Assembly (NCBI GenBank): GCA_001940925.1
Contig: MSGZ01000011.1
Coordinates: 1-64,000, forward strand
Direction of reading: 5' to 3'
DNA: 64,000 nt
DNA from: Ruminococcus sp. Phil11
GTDB lineage: Bacteria > Bacillota > Clostridia > Oscillospirales > Ruminococcaceae
Shown here: in pieces, positions 35,153 to 43,587 of the stretch
Layout of the letters: each line of letters opens with the position of its first letter
Position numbering within the stretch: position 1 is the first letter of the stretch
Program-made: the position numbers and the translations under genes
The notes under the pieces: generated by a model
The model's input: the letters and a program-made list of their open reading frames with translations, nothing else
Databases searched by the model: none
What the model was told of the DNA's origin: nothing

Positions 35153-35875
35153 TCACGCTTTGGACAGGTCGATCTCGGTCACGACGCCGTTCGCAAGAAT
35201 GATCTCAAGCAGGCCGTCCGCAGTCGTCTTGCTGATGAAGTCATCACTGTCTCCTGCACCGTAAGCCTTCTTCACATCTTCCAGCTTGCTTCCGACATGA
35301 ATGCCCTCTCTCGTGGAGACGCCTGCGCCTGTGAGCTTGATTATCTCGATCTTTTCGACACCGTTATCCACGTTGACGAGAACGCTGAAATCCTGATAGT
35401 AATATTCATAGTTTATGCCGCTGAGGCAGCTGTCGCTTTCGGTCTTATCGAGGGGATTGTGCGATGCACGGTAATCCGCCGCACTTGCGCCGATCTTCAG
35501 CGCATCAAAGAGATGCTGCTCCTGCTTCGGAGCCTCCGTTGCAGGAGCGGGTGCCTCCGTCTGCGGTGCCTGTGTTGCGGGTGCTTCGGTCTGCTGTGCC
35601 TGCTCTGCGGTCGTGACGGCAGCCTCCGTGACGGTCGTCGTTTCGGTTTCCGCCGCATCCGTCGCGGTCTCGGTTGCCTGTTCCTCGGCTGCAGTCGTCT
35701 TTTCAGCAGCCGTCGTAGTTTCCTCGGTTTCTTCGGCAGTCGTTTCCGTCACCTCGGTGACGGCCGTGGTCTCAGCCATGCTGTTGTCCGTCGTGATCGG
35801 ATCCGAACCGCAGGCGGTCAGAGCCGCAGCACCGAGCACCGCCAGAAGAATTGCCGTAAGCTGTAATTTTCTCAT
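35153..35875 (-). CDS. Lipoprotein with Thr/Glu-rich linker
   Basis: The 240-aa protein has a lipobox (AALTAC), then about 90 residues of Thr/Glu/Ala-rich low-complexity linker. The C-terminal domain of about 115 residues shows two similar halves (ALKIGASAADYRASHNP and GIHVGSKLEDVKKAYGAG), a repeat typical of BLIP/SmpA-like beta-lactamase-inhibitor folds. It is the first gene of the unit with the MBOAT and DHHW genes. Role unknown; a surface-exposed binding domain on a flexible stalk is likely. The ATG at 35875 fits the signal peptide; an ATG at 35887 is also in frame. Confidence 0.65.
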   Translation of the reverse strand: MRKLQLTAILLAVLGAAALTACGSDPITTDNSMAETTAVTEVTETTAEETEETTTAAEKTTAAEEQATETATDAAETETTTVTEAAVTTAEQAQQTEAPATQAPQTEAPAPATEAPKQEQHLFDALKIGASAADYRASHNPLDKTESDSCLSGINYEYYYQDFSVLVNVDNGVEKIEIIKLTGAGVSTREGIHVGSKLEDVKKAYGAGDSDDFISKTTADGLLEIILANGVVTEIDLSKA

Positions 35876-35906
35876 TTCAATCAACATCCTTTTCTAATGG
35901 TTTCTA

Positions 35907-38045
35907 TCAAATCGGGGTATATGTCGCACTGACCAGTGCACCCTTATGATCGTAAGTAGCATTGACATAACCGCGCAGGGTATAGCCCGGCCTGCCGTTA
36001 TTTCTGTCAGCCTGATTCTGCTGCTCCATCGTGATATGGCAGCGGTTCATGCCGTAGGTCGGGTCATAGTTCCACCAGACACCGTCAATCAGCACCTGAC
36101 ACCAGTAATGGTGCGAATTGTGCCATGCGTATACAACGCGGGAGGTGAAACCAGCACGCTTGAACGTGAAGTCGAGTGCTGCAGCCAGATGATAGCAGAC
36201 GCCGCCGCCTCTGTTGATACTGGTGTCAATCAGTGTTTGCCAGCCGGCGTTCAGCAGCCGATCTGTCGTGCGCGCAACTTCGATTTCTTTGTACTTGTAT
36301 TTTGCACAGAAACTCTGATACACGCCGTTCACGGTCTTGGCAGAATTATTGATGATATTGTCAAAGGTGATTGCACGGTTGTTGCGCGCAGAACCGTTCG
36401 CGTCGATCGTGCAGCCGTCCACCGTTGAGGAAACGACCATAACGCCGTCCGCGCCGAAGTAGCTGGACTGATCCGGCAGCTCCTGCCAGCCGGTATGGGC
36501 AATACCGTTTGCATCTGCATAATATTTTTTGCCGTTTGCCGCAGTAAACAGACCTGTCGCAAGTGTGCCGTCCGTTTTGAACACATAGACTTTGCTGTCA
36601 ACCGCAGTCGGAACCGTCACCAGTACGCCGGACGCGCTGAAGTAATACTTGACGCCGCCGATCGTCTGCCAGCCGGTCACGGCAGCACCGTCTGTTCCGA
36701 TATAACGCTTCGTACCGTCAGCCGCGGTGCTCCAGCCGCCTTCCAGCAGACCGTCCTTATTGAAGTAATAGGTCTGGCCGTCAATGACAGTCGCAGACGT
36801 TGCCATGACGCAGTCTGCATCGAAGTAATATTTGTTTCCGCTGATCGTCTGCCAGCCGGTCACAAGCACACCGTCAGCATCGGCATAGTATTTTTTCCCG
36901 TTGTCAGCCGTGTACCAGCCCGTCACGATATCGCCGTTCGCATCGAACAGATAGGTCTTTCCGTCGATCTTCGTCGGGGTCGCGGCAATGCTGCCGTCCG
37001 GATTCAGGTAATACTTCTTGCCGCCGACCGTGATCCAGCCCGTAAGCCGTTTGCCGTTCGCATCAAAGAAGCAGCGCAGCTTCTTTCCGCTCGCATCGGT
37101 CACATCCTGAAAACCGGTCTGCATGATGCCTTCGGAATCAAAATAGTATGTGTCACTGCCGACCGTGCAGAGGCCGGTCAGCATAACGCCGTTTTCGCCG
37201 AAGTACCGTTTTCCGCCCTTTGTATCGGCAAAACCGGTCACCATGGCACCGTCATCGCCGAACAGATAGGTCTTGCCGGAAACGGTATACATCCCCGTGA
37301 AGATCTGACCGTCGTCAAGCAGCTTATATTGCCTGCCGTCGATGACCTGCCAGCCGGTCAGCACACCCTTTTCCGCATCAATATAGAAGCGTTTGCCGTC
37401 TGCATCGGTGATAAAGCCGGTGACTTTGCCCTTTTCCGCGTCGGCATAGAACTTGCTGCCGTCTGTTTCGGTGATCCAGCCGGACTTGATCTCATGCGTT
37501 TTGGCATCGTAATAGCGGGTGATGCTGTCCGTTGCAGCAGTCTGCCAGCCGGTTTTCAGCACGCCGCTGTCCGTGAACAGATAGGGGACACCGTCGATCA
37601 GCATTTCGCCGTAAGCATCCTCATAGACCCAATCGCCGTCCGCAGTCTGCTGCCATTTGTCACAGACACCGTATTCATCGAACATGAGCGTCCGGGAACC
37701 GGTCGTCACCTTGCCGGTGCGCTTGCCTTCTTCCTTGGTGACGTAATAGGTTTCGCCGCGCCACTCGACCCAGCCGAACACGGCCTCGCCCTTCTGATTA
37801 TAGTAGTAGCGCTTGCCGTCAACGGTCTGCCAGCCGAGCTGCTGTACGCCGTTCGGTGCAAAAACATACGCAACGCCGTCGATCGTGACGGTACCGGTCG
37901 CTTTTTTGCCGTCAGCGTCATAATAAAACCGCTTTCCGTTTTCGGTTTTCCAGCCGGCTTCCGCCGCAAATGCAGGGAGCGCAAGTGCTGATGCTGCACC
38001 CAGGCAGACAGCCGAAAGCGTGATCGCGGTCAGGGATCGTTTCAT
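35907..38045 (-). CDS. Cell-wall-binding repeat protein with transglutaminase-like domain
   Basis: The 712-aa secreted protein has a signal peptide (LPAFAAEA) followed by over twenty 20-residue GWxTxxGKxYYxxxDG repeats of the choline-binding/glucan-binding type (about 30-540). The C-terminal transglutaminase-like domain (about 565-690) shows the Cys in GGGVCYHLA, the His in NSHHYWCQVLIDG and the Asp in NYDPTYG. The repeats should hold it to wall polymers or glucans; the domain may cleave or crosslink peptides. The ATG at 38045 starts the signal peptide behind GAGGTG. Confidence 0.85.
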   Translation of the reverse strand: MKRSLTAITLSAVCLGAASALALPAFAAEAGWKTENGKRFYYDADGKKATGTVTIDGVAYVFAPNGVQQLGWQTVDGKRYYYNQKGEAVFGWVEWRGETYYVTKEEGKRTGKVTTGSRTLMFDEYGVCDKWQQTADGDWVYEDAYGEMLIDGVPYLFTDSGVLKTGWQTAATDSITRYYDAKTHEIKSGWITETDGSKFYADAEKGKVTGFITDADGKRFYIDAEKGVLTGWQVIDGRQYKLLDDGQIFTGMYTVSGKTYLFGDDGAMVTGFADTKGGKRYFGENGVMLTGLCTVGSDTYYFDSEGIMQTGFQDVTDASGKKLRCFFDANGKRLTGWITVGGKKYYLNPDGSIAATPTKIDGKTYLFDANGDIVTGWYTADNGKKYYADADGVLVTGWQTISGNKYYFDADCVMATSATVIDGQTYYFNKDGLLEGGWSTAADGTKRYIGTDGAAVTGWQTIGGVKYYFSASGVLVTVPTAVDSKVYVFKTDGTLATGLFTAANGKKYYADANGIAHTGWQELPDQSSYFGADGVMVVSSTVDGCTIDANGSARNNRAITFDNIINNSAKTVNGVYQSFCAKYKYKEIEVARTTDRLLNAGWQTLIDTSINRGGGVCYHLAAALDFTFKRAGFTSRVVYAWHNSHHYWCQVLIDGVWWNYDPTYGMNRCHITMEQQNQADRNNGRPGYTLRGYVNATYDHKGALVSATYTPI

Positions 38046-38192
38046 TCCGAGCACCTCATTTCTTAGATTGCGCGGCCGTTTCCGGCGTTCGCGCATACAT
38101 ATTCAACATATTATATCACATGGCGAAATCTTTGTCAAGCGTTCAGACGGGGGAGTAAATTATGAAATTTTTGTTAATTTTGATCCGGGATA

Positions 38193-38221
38193 TTGACAGG
38201 TTAAAAGAAATATGATAATAT
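38193..38221 (+). promoter_or_regulatory. Promoter of the dockerin/solute-binding gene
   Basis: TTGACA (38193-38198), 17 bp, TAATAT (38216-38221), 61 bp before the start codon. Confidence 0.7.
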
Positions 38222-38281
38222 ATTGCTTAATCCAGTCCATTCCATTCCGACATTTCAGTTTTACAGCGAAAGGATCTTCTT

Positions 38282-39862
38282 ATGAAAAACATGACAAAAA
38301 GATCGGTTAGCCTCATTTCTGCAATCCTGCTCTGCGCAGGCAGCACAGTCAGTGCATTTGCCGAGGCCGGGCAAGATTTGTATCTGCGGGGGGACATTAA
38401 CAGAGACGGCGCAGTGACAGTCGAGGATGCACAGCTTGCGCTGGTCGCGTACACAAACACGGTTGCAGAGAAACCGACCGGTTTCAAGCATCCGGTTCAG
38501 ATGGAGGCTGCCAATGTTCTGTGTGACAATGAGTTTGATGTTGCTGATGTACAGTGCATTCTCAAGTACTACGTGGAAAATACTGTCAGCAAGAGAACCG
38601 TCACATGGGATCAGGTGACCGGCCGTGACAAGCTGACCGTCCCGGATACCGGCGAGGAGCTGGTCATCCGTGCCGCAACCAATTACTACGATCTTGAAGT
38701 GATGATCCGTCAGTTCACTGAACGGCATCCGGAATACAAAGGCAAGGTACGTGCGGAGTATCTTTCACTGCCTGACGAGAACGGTGCTGCGAGCTGGAAG
38801 CCCGAAGAATGGGAAGAATATATCGAAAAGGCCGAGGATACGGATATCTTCTATATGGACAAGTGGTTTATGTTCAACTGCGTGAACAATGATACGCTCT
38901 CGTTCCCGGTTTCCGCACTCGGATTTACAGACTCCGATTTTGCGAATATGTATCCCTATACCCTTGAAATCGGAACAAGCCTCAACGGTGATCTGAAAGC
39001 ACTGACAGCCACAGCTACACCGAGCGGATTTATCTACCGCACCGACCTTGCCGAGAAATATCTCGGAGTAAAAACACCCGCCGAAATGCAGAAGCTGATC
39101 GGCAGCTGGGAAGACTTTGAAAAGACTGCCAAAACGGTTCGTGACAAATCAGAGGGCAAGACGGCATTAACCGAAGGCGGTATCGGAATGGATAACGCCG
39201 TGCTCTGTAATCTGACCGAACCGTGGTTTGATGAAAATCTGAAAGAAACTGTCCCGGAACAGCTGAGGCAGGTTGCTTCGCGTTACGAATCTTTCAGCCG
39301 GAACGGTTATCTGTGCGACGACTATATGTTCTCTGAAAGCTGGGAAGACACCTTACAAAGCGATGCGCTCTTGGGCTACTTTATTCCGAATTGGCTGCTG
39401 AAAGACGATTTATTATTTATACCGGGTTTCGGCGACGTTGAGGACAGGCCGTTTTACGGCAAATACAATTTGGTACAAGGACCTGCTGCTTACCACTGGT
39501 CCGATCAGTATTTATTTGTTTCGCCTCACTGTGATAACAAAACGCTTGCTTATGAGTTTCTGAGCGAGTTCACAGTCAATGAAGAAACCATGACTGCATT
39601 TGCCAATGAGACCGGTGATTTCCTCAACAATTCTTCCGTCATGAAGAAGTTTGCCGCTTCGGATAAAGGCACTGCTTCGCTCGGAGGACAGAAGATCATC
39701 GGGCTGCTGGATGAGATCGCTGCCGCATCCCATTCGCTGAAAGAATATACGCCGGCTTGTGAAAATCTCAGCAGCACGTTCATGTTCGAAGTGAGAGAGG
39801 CTGTGGAAAACGGCACTCCGATTGAAGATCTCTACCAGAGGGAAGTCGAATATGTTTTATAA
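38282..39862 (+). CDS. N-terminal dockerin fused to an ABC-type solute-binding protein
   Basis: The 526-aa protein has a signal peptide (TVSAFA), then a dockerin at about residues 34-100. Its first Ca loop is good (DINRDGAVTVEDAQLAL); the second is weaker (NVLCDNEFDVADVQC). Residues 120-526 resemble family 1 extracellular sugar-binding proteins: LVIRAATNYYDLEVMIRQF, a Lys/Trp-rich middle, TPAEMQKLIGSWEDFEKTAK, and a C-terminal AYEFLSEFTVNEE. No lipobox or transporter genes are nearby. It would be displayed in a cellulosome or on the surface rather than serve a classic ABC importer (inference). Confidence 0.75.
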   Translation: MKNMTKRSVSLISAILLCAGSTVSAFAEAGQDLYLRGDINRDGAVTVEDAQLALVAYTNTVAEKPTGFKHPVQMEAANVLCDNEFDVADVQCILKYYVENTVSKRTVTWDQVTGRDKLTVPDTGEELVIRAATNYYDLEVMIRQFTERHPEYKGKVRAEYLSLPDENGAASWKPEEWEEYIEKAEDTDIFYMDKWFMFNCVNNDTLSFPVSALGFTDSDFANMYPYTLEIGTSLNGDLKALTATATPSGFIYRTDLAEKYLGVKTPAEMQKLIGSWEDFEKTAKTVRDKSEGKTALTEGGIGMDNAVLCNLTEPWFDENLKETVPEQLRQVASRYESFSRNGYLCDDYMFSESWEDTLQSDALLGYFIPNWLLKDDLLFIPGFGDVEDRPFYGKYNLVQGPAAYHWSDQYLFVSPHCDNKTLAYEFLSEFTVNEETMTAFANETGDFLNNSSVMKKFAASDKGTASLGGQKIIGLLDEIAAASHSLKEYTPACENLSSTFMFEVREAVENGTPIEDLYQREVEYVL

Positions 39863-39883
39863 TTCCGATCATATCTGAATGAC

Positions 39884-39921
39884 AGCAGCCCTGCCGGGAA
39901 AAACCGGCGGGGCTGCTTTTT
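39884..39921 (+). terminator. Bidirectional terminator
   Basis: AGCAGCCCTGCCGG pairs with CCGGCGGGGCTGCT (one G:T/mismatch) followed by TTTTATTTT. It lies between convergent genes. Confidence 0.85.
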
Positions 39922-39925
39922 ATTT

Positions 39926-40891
39926 TCAGCAGGAGGAAATAATTGTTGCAGACGTAGCAGCACTGACTGCGATCATGACCGCAATATAGATCGCGGCATT
40001 GACGGAGATGTATTCCGTGATCGCGTAATGCGGCTTCTGCAGCGTGGAAAGGATCATCGCGGCGTGCATCAGGCGCGTCTGCTGATCTTCGCCGAAAAAG
40101 CCCTTGTATTCCGGATGTTCTGCCAGAACAGCGTCGATCTCAAGGATCTCCGCGGCAGTCTGTGCAGGTTCAAGCTCCGGGAGCACTAATGCAGCAAGGA
40201 TCGTCATGCGGATATCCTTGGCATATTTCCGGCCGTTCTGCGCCAGCGCGTCATACAGTGCCGCGATGCGTCCGCACTTTTCTTCGACAGGCGCATCCGA
40301 CAGTGCAAACACATGCGAAAGCGTCTGCACGGCATTGTCGCTCGCAAATTTCCGCAGATATGTATAGATCTGTTCCGTTTCCGCAATCAGCATTTCGTCC
40401 GGCTTCTGCGACTGTGCCAGCATCACGCAGTAGGGGGCATCCTCGGTGCCGGTCAGCAGCGGGTGCAGCTTCTGCATATTTTTATACAGCGCACGGCTGC
40501 GCTCGATCACAGCCGGGATTTGCTCCGGACTGCAGGTGTCGTCGAGCAGAAAGGCCGTCGTCGCAAGATGCGAGGAATCAACATAGCTCTTTTTCAGCAG
40601 CTGATAATTCTGCTGCACGCGGGCAAGCTTGGTTTCCGGCTCACCGCTCAGCAGCATCGAGCTGCAGGTGAACATTTCCGCACTGGCACGGAAAGAGGAA
40701 AACATCCCTTCCTTCGACTTCAGCAGTCTGCGGCACTGTTCCAGACCTTCCGCATCTGCTGCGGCATCCTTCGCGCAGAACAGATTTGCGCAGGCCGCGT
40801 AGTTGACGCCGTTATCGAGCTTGAACACCGATTTCAGCACCCGGTAGTTCTCAAAATAGCTTGCGATCATCGCATTCGTTGCTTCGTTCAT
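39926..40891 (-). CDS. DUF4003-like protein
   Basis: The 321-aa protein is all-helical, with the DUF4003 patterns KLDNGVNYAACANLFCAK, GMFSSFRASAEMFTCSSMLL, SSHLATTAFLL and PYCVMLAQSQK. A hydrophobic C-terminal tail (about 297-318) could be a membrane anchor. The family has no known function. It is followed on the same strand from the CobW-like GTPase gene by 14 bp, so the two are probably one operon. Confidence 0.7.
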   Translation of the reverse strand: MNEATNAMIASYFENYRVLKSVFKLDNGVNYAACANLFCAKDAAADAEGLEQCRRLLKSKEGMFSSFRASAEMFTCSSMLLSGEPETKLARVQQNYQLLKKSYVDSSHLATTAFLLDDTCSPEQIPAVIERSRALYKNMQKLHPLLTGTEDAPYCVMLAQSQKPDEMLIAETEQIYTYLRKFASDNAVQTLSHVFALSDAPVEEKCGRIAALYDALAQNGRKYAKDIRMTILAALVLPELEPAQTAAEILEIDAVLAEHPEYKGFFGEDQQTRLMHAAMILSTLQKPHYAITEYISVNAAIYIAVMIAVSAATSATIISSC

Positions 40892-40905
40892 AAAAACCTC
40901 CTGTG

Positions 40906-41880
40906 TTAAATGCAGACATAATCGTCCGCAAGATTGACCGAACGGATATGCCGGTCAATTGCATCAAGTGACAGATGCTCGCCGATGACGATCAGCACAG
41001 GCTGTCCCTCCGGCACCGGCGCAATCTCCGTTTTTCCGTTGACTGCATTCAGCTTCATCCAGCGGCCGTCATCGGACTGAAACGAGCCCTTGATCCTGTG
41101 GATCTCCCCGCAGGCGGGGTCCGAGAGAATCGCATTCAGCAGCGGCTTCAGCTTTTCGTCCGGGATCCGGAAGCGCATGAAATAATGCACAGTGCTTTGC
41201 AGAGCCTCTGTCCGGTATTTTTTGACATAGGACGCATTCTGCCAGCCGGCCTCTGTCAGCTGCCGGAAATCGTCATCGGTAAGCGTGTTCCAGTCCTTCG
41301 CGAGCAGCTGCTCCCGCGAGAATCTCCGGCTGCACTGAATTGCGGCCAGTGCCGGGTTCAGCCGTTCCAGAACCGCAGCGGCAGCGGCTTCCGCATCATC
41401 TGCCGCATTCAGCTTGCTGAGCACCAGCTTTCCGCAGCAGGCCGCCTCCGAAGCAAGCAGATACGACATTTCGTCAGACAGATCCTCCCGCAGATGTGCA
41501 TCGCAGACCGTCAGGATACTGCCGATCTCATACCACCTGTCCAGCGGGGATTCGTACAGCAGATCGAAGAACTCGTCCATATCGAAAATGCCGGACGGCT
41601 CCACGATGATGCGGTCAAAATGCTGCATTCCGAGCGCGATCAGCTGCGTGCGGAACCGCCGTCTGTGACAGTGCGGGTCGGTGCAGCCGGAGACCGTTTG
41701 CAGCAGACAGTTTTCGCATTTGAGCTCCTGCAGCAGGAGCATATCGACATTGACGGCACCGAAATCGTTTTCCAGCACGGCGATCTTTTCGCCGCGGTCA
41801 AGACAGTACCGCGCATAGCGGAGCAGAAATGTCGTTTTTCCGGCACCGAGAATGCCGGTGATCAGGTCGATCTTTGTCAA
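40906..41880 (-). CDS. CobW-like G3E GTPase
   Basis: The 324-aa protein shows Walker A GILGAGKTT (residues 9-17), LENDFGAVNVDM (family E-N-(D/E)-x-G), IIVEPSGIF and SKLNAAD (guanine-specificity, N/T-K-x-D variant). A CobW C-terminal domain follows at about 205-320. The usual CxCC metal motif is altered to separate cysteines in LKCENC...SGCTDPHCH. G3E GTPases hand metals to apo-proteins; the metal here is unknown. The start is TTG at 41880 with GGAAGGAG upstream. Confidence 0.8.
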   Translation of the reverse strand: MTKIDLITGILGAGKTTFLLRYARYCLDRGEKIAVLENDFGAVNVDMLLLQELKCENCLLQTVSGCTDPHCHRRRFRTQLIALGMQHFDRIIVEPSGIFDMDEFFDLLYESPLDRWYEIGSILTVCDAHLREDLSDEMSYLLASEAACCGKLVLSKLNAADDAEAAAAAVLERLNPALAAIQCSRRFSREQLLAKDWNTLTDDDFRQLTEAGWQNASYVKKYRTEALQSTVHYFMRFRIPDEKLKPLLNAILSDPACGEIHRIKGSFQSDDGRWMKLNAVNGKTEIAPVPEGQPVLIVIGEHLSLDAIDRHIRSVNLADDYVCI

Positions 41881-41911
41881 GCGTCAGCACTCCTTCCATT
41901 GATACAGTCTT

Positions 41912-41940
41912 ATTATAGCGCAATTCGGCCCATCTTGCAA
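41912..41940 (-). promoter_or_regulatory. CobW-gene promoter sharing its -35 box
   Basis: On the minus strand TTGCAA (41940-41935), 17 bp, TATAAT (41917-41912). TTGCAA is self-complementary and could also serve a plus-strand TATAAT at 41960-41965, with a less good 19-bp spacer, toward the ECF operon. Confidence 0.6.
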
Positions 41941-42054
41941 GCAATATTTAGAAAAATCATATAATCTTAATCTGTCCGATCGGGCTGTTTTTTGAAAACA
42001 GTGTAAGTTTTTTGGCATTTTGTTGTCTATATAGTTGAAGGATAAAGAAAGGCG

Positions 42055-42621
42055 GTGATTGCCATAGAAGATGCACAGATTCTTTCGATGCTGCGGAACC
42101 GGGACGAACACGCGCTGGAAGTGACCGCGGAACAATACGGCGCGCTCTGCAGGAAGATCGCGTGCGATATTCTGGGGAATGAGCAGGACGCCGAGGAATG
42201 TCTGAACGACGCGCTGCTGCAGATCTGGAATGCGATCCCGCCGGCTGAGCCGGAAAACTACTGCGCGTACCTGATGAAAGCTGTCCGCAATCATGCTCTG
42301 AACCGGTATAAAGCCGGACACAGTGAAAAGCGCGGTGGGGGTCAGCAGGCAGCGGCACTGGACGAGCTCTCCGAGCTTCTGCCGGCTTCTGACAATGTGC
42401 TATCCGAACTGGAAGAACGTGAGCTGCTTGCGGCAATCACACGCTTTCTGCAGAAACTTCCGCAGAAGCAGCGCAGCCTGTTCGTCCGCAGATACTGGGG
42501 CTTTACGTCGTTTGCCGAGTTGGCAGAAGCGTTCGGGATGCGCGAGAACAATGTACAGGTCACGCTGTCGCGCATCCGGAAAAAGCTGCTGGCCTATCTG
42601 AAAGAGGAGGGATTGCTGTGA
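42055..42621 (+). CDS. ECF-type RNA polymerase sigma factor
   Basis: The 188-aa protein has sigma region 2 (about 5-75: ALCRKIACDILGNEQDAEECLNDALLQIW, split, then YLMKAVRNHALNRY) and region 4 (about 115-185: LPQKQRSLFVRRYWGFTSFAELAEAFGMRENNVQVTLSRIRKKL as a helix-turn-helix in pieces), with no regions 1 or 3. It should direct RNA polymerase to a small regulon. The start is GTG behind AAAGG. The next gene overlaps its stop and encodes a single-pass membrane protein, the usual layout of an ECF sigma and its anti-sigma. Confidence 0.9.
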   Translation: MIAIEDAQILSMLRNRDEHALEVTAEQYGALCRKIACDILGNEQDAEECLNDALLQIWNAIPPAEPENYCAYLMKAVRNHALNRYKAGHSEKRGGGQQAAALDELSELLPASDNVLSELEERELLAAITRFLQKLPQKQRSLFVRRYWGFTSFAELAEAFGMRENNVQVTLSRIRKKLLAYLKEEGLL

Positions 42622-43562
42622 ATGGAATGAAACTGTCCGAAATGCTGAACGGTCTGCCGGATGATATGATCCTTGCTGCATATACCGGTTCATACCGAAC
42701 AGCGCAGACTGAATCCGCGGCAGATTTTGCAGCCGGTCAGACTGTGCAGCAGGGGAGTACGGCAGGTATTTCCGCGCCGCGCTGGATCACAGCGGCTGCA
42801 CTGGCTGCCTGTATGCTGTTTGCGGTCGGCGTCGCTGCGGTGCTGATCCGCTCAGACCGAGAAGAACTGACGATGCAGAGTATGCAGGAAGATTCCGCGG
42901 TGCAGGTCGTGACTGCGGCTTATACCGTGACATATTCCGCAGCACAAAGTGTAATAACGCAGACATCGTATACAGCGGCAGTGATCGTGACCGAAGATAC
43001 GCAAACCGAGACTGCTGCTGAAATGCAGACTACAGAATCAGAGCAAACTGCGCAGGAAGAAACGACAGCTTCTACAGCCGGCACTAAGACGACTATGCCC
43101 GAATCAACCACGGTTACACAGATCGAAACAAGTATGCTACCCGCTGAAAAGTATTCCTCAAAAGTGATGAATGATGTTGTGAATGCAATTGAAGCGGGTG
43201 AAACCAGAATCCCCGTTCAGCTGACCTTCAAACGGGTCGATGTAGAAGCGCAGGCACGGAAAGCCGCGCAGGAATACGAACAGACACTTGATCCTGCATT
43301 CTATTCACCGGATGAGATCAATCAGATGACCGGTGATTATTATATTCGAATCCACAATGAACTATATGTTCAGGCAATCAAAGAGCGTTCTGCCGAAATC
43401 ATGGAGAAACTGAGTATCGACTCGGATTCCGCAGTCTGTTATTCCGAATCCGAAAAAATCTCATGCACACTCACACCCGAACAGATCGCTGCTGCAGATC
43501 AATATGACATGATCACACGGATTGCAAAGGGTTATGTCTGGAGCTATACCGAGGAAAACTGA
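42618..43562 (+). CDS. Putative membrane anti-sigma factor
   Basis: The 314-aa protein has a short cytosolic part (about 1-55; KLSEMLNGLPDDMILAAY), one membrane segment (about 57-80), a Thr/Glu-rich linker (about 85-175) and an extracellular helical domain (about 180-310; YSPDEINQMTGDYYIRIHNELY). It overlaps the sigma gene by 4 bp and starts with GTG, 7 bp after GAGGAGG. Position and topology indicate an anti-sigma factor with an outside sensor; no zinc HxxxCxxC motif is present. A secreted dockerin protein is encoded next in the operon. Confidence 0.65.
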   Translation: MNGMKLSEMLNGLPDDMILAAYTGSYRTAQTESAADFAAGQTVQQGSTAGISAPRWITAAALAACMLFAVGVAAVLIRSDREELTMQSMQEDSAVQVVTAAYTVTYSAAQSVITQTSYTAAVIVTEDTQTETAAEMQTTESEQTAQEETTASTAGTKTTMPESTTVTQIETSMLPAEKYSSKVMNDVVNAIEAGETRIPVQLTFKRVDVEAQARKAAQEYEQTLDPAFYSPDEINQMTGDYYIRIHNELYVQAIKERSAEIMEKLSIDSDSAVCYSESEKISCTLTPEQIAAADQYDMITRIAKGYVWSYTEEN

Positions 43563-43587
43563 TACCGATTTAAAAGGAGGTAATATT

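Noticed and set aside
35950-38000. Regular short repeats that could be mistaken for a CRISPR array
   Set aside because: The period is about 60 bp in one open frame and encodes GWxTxxGKxYYxxDG wall-binding repeats; units vary and there are no spacers.
41935-41965. A plus-strand promoter for the ECF operon using TTGCAA and TATAAT
   Set aside because: The spacer is 19 bp, and ECF operons are usually driven by their own sigma; kept only as a note under the CobW promoter.
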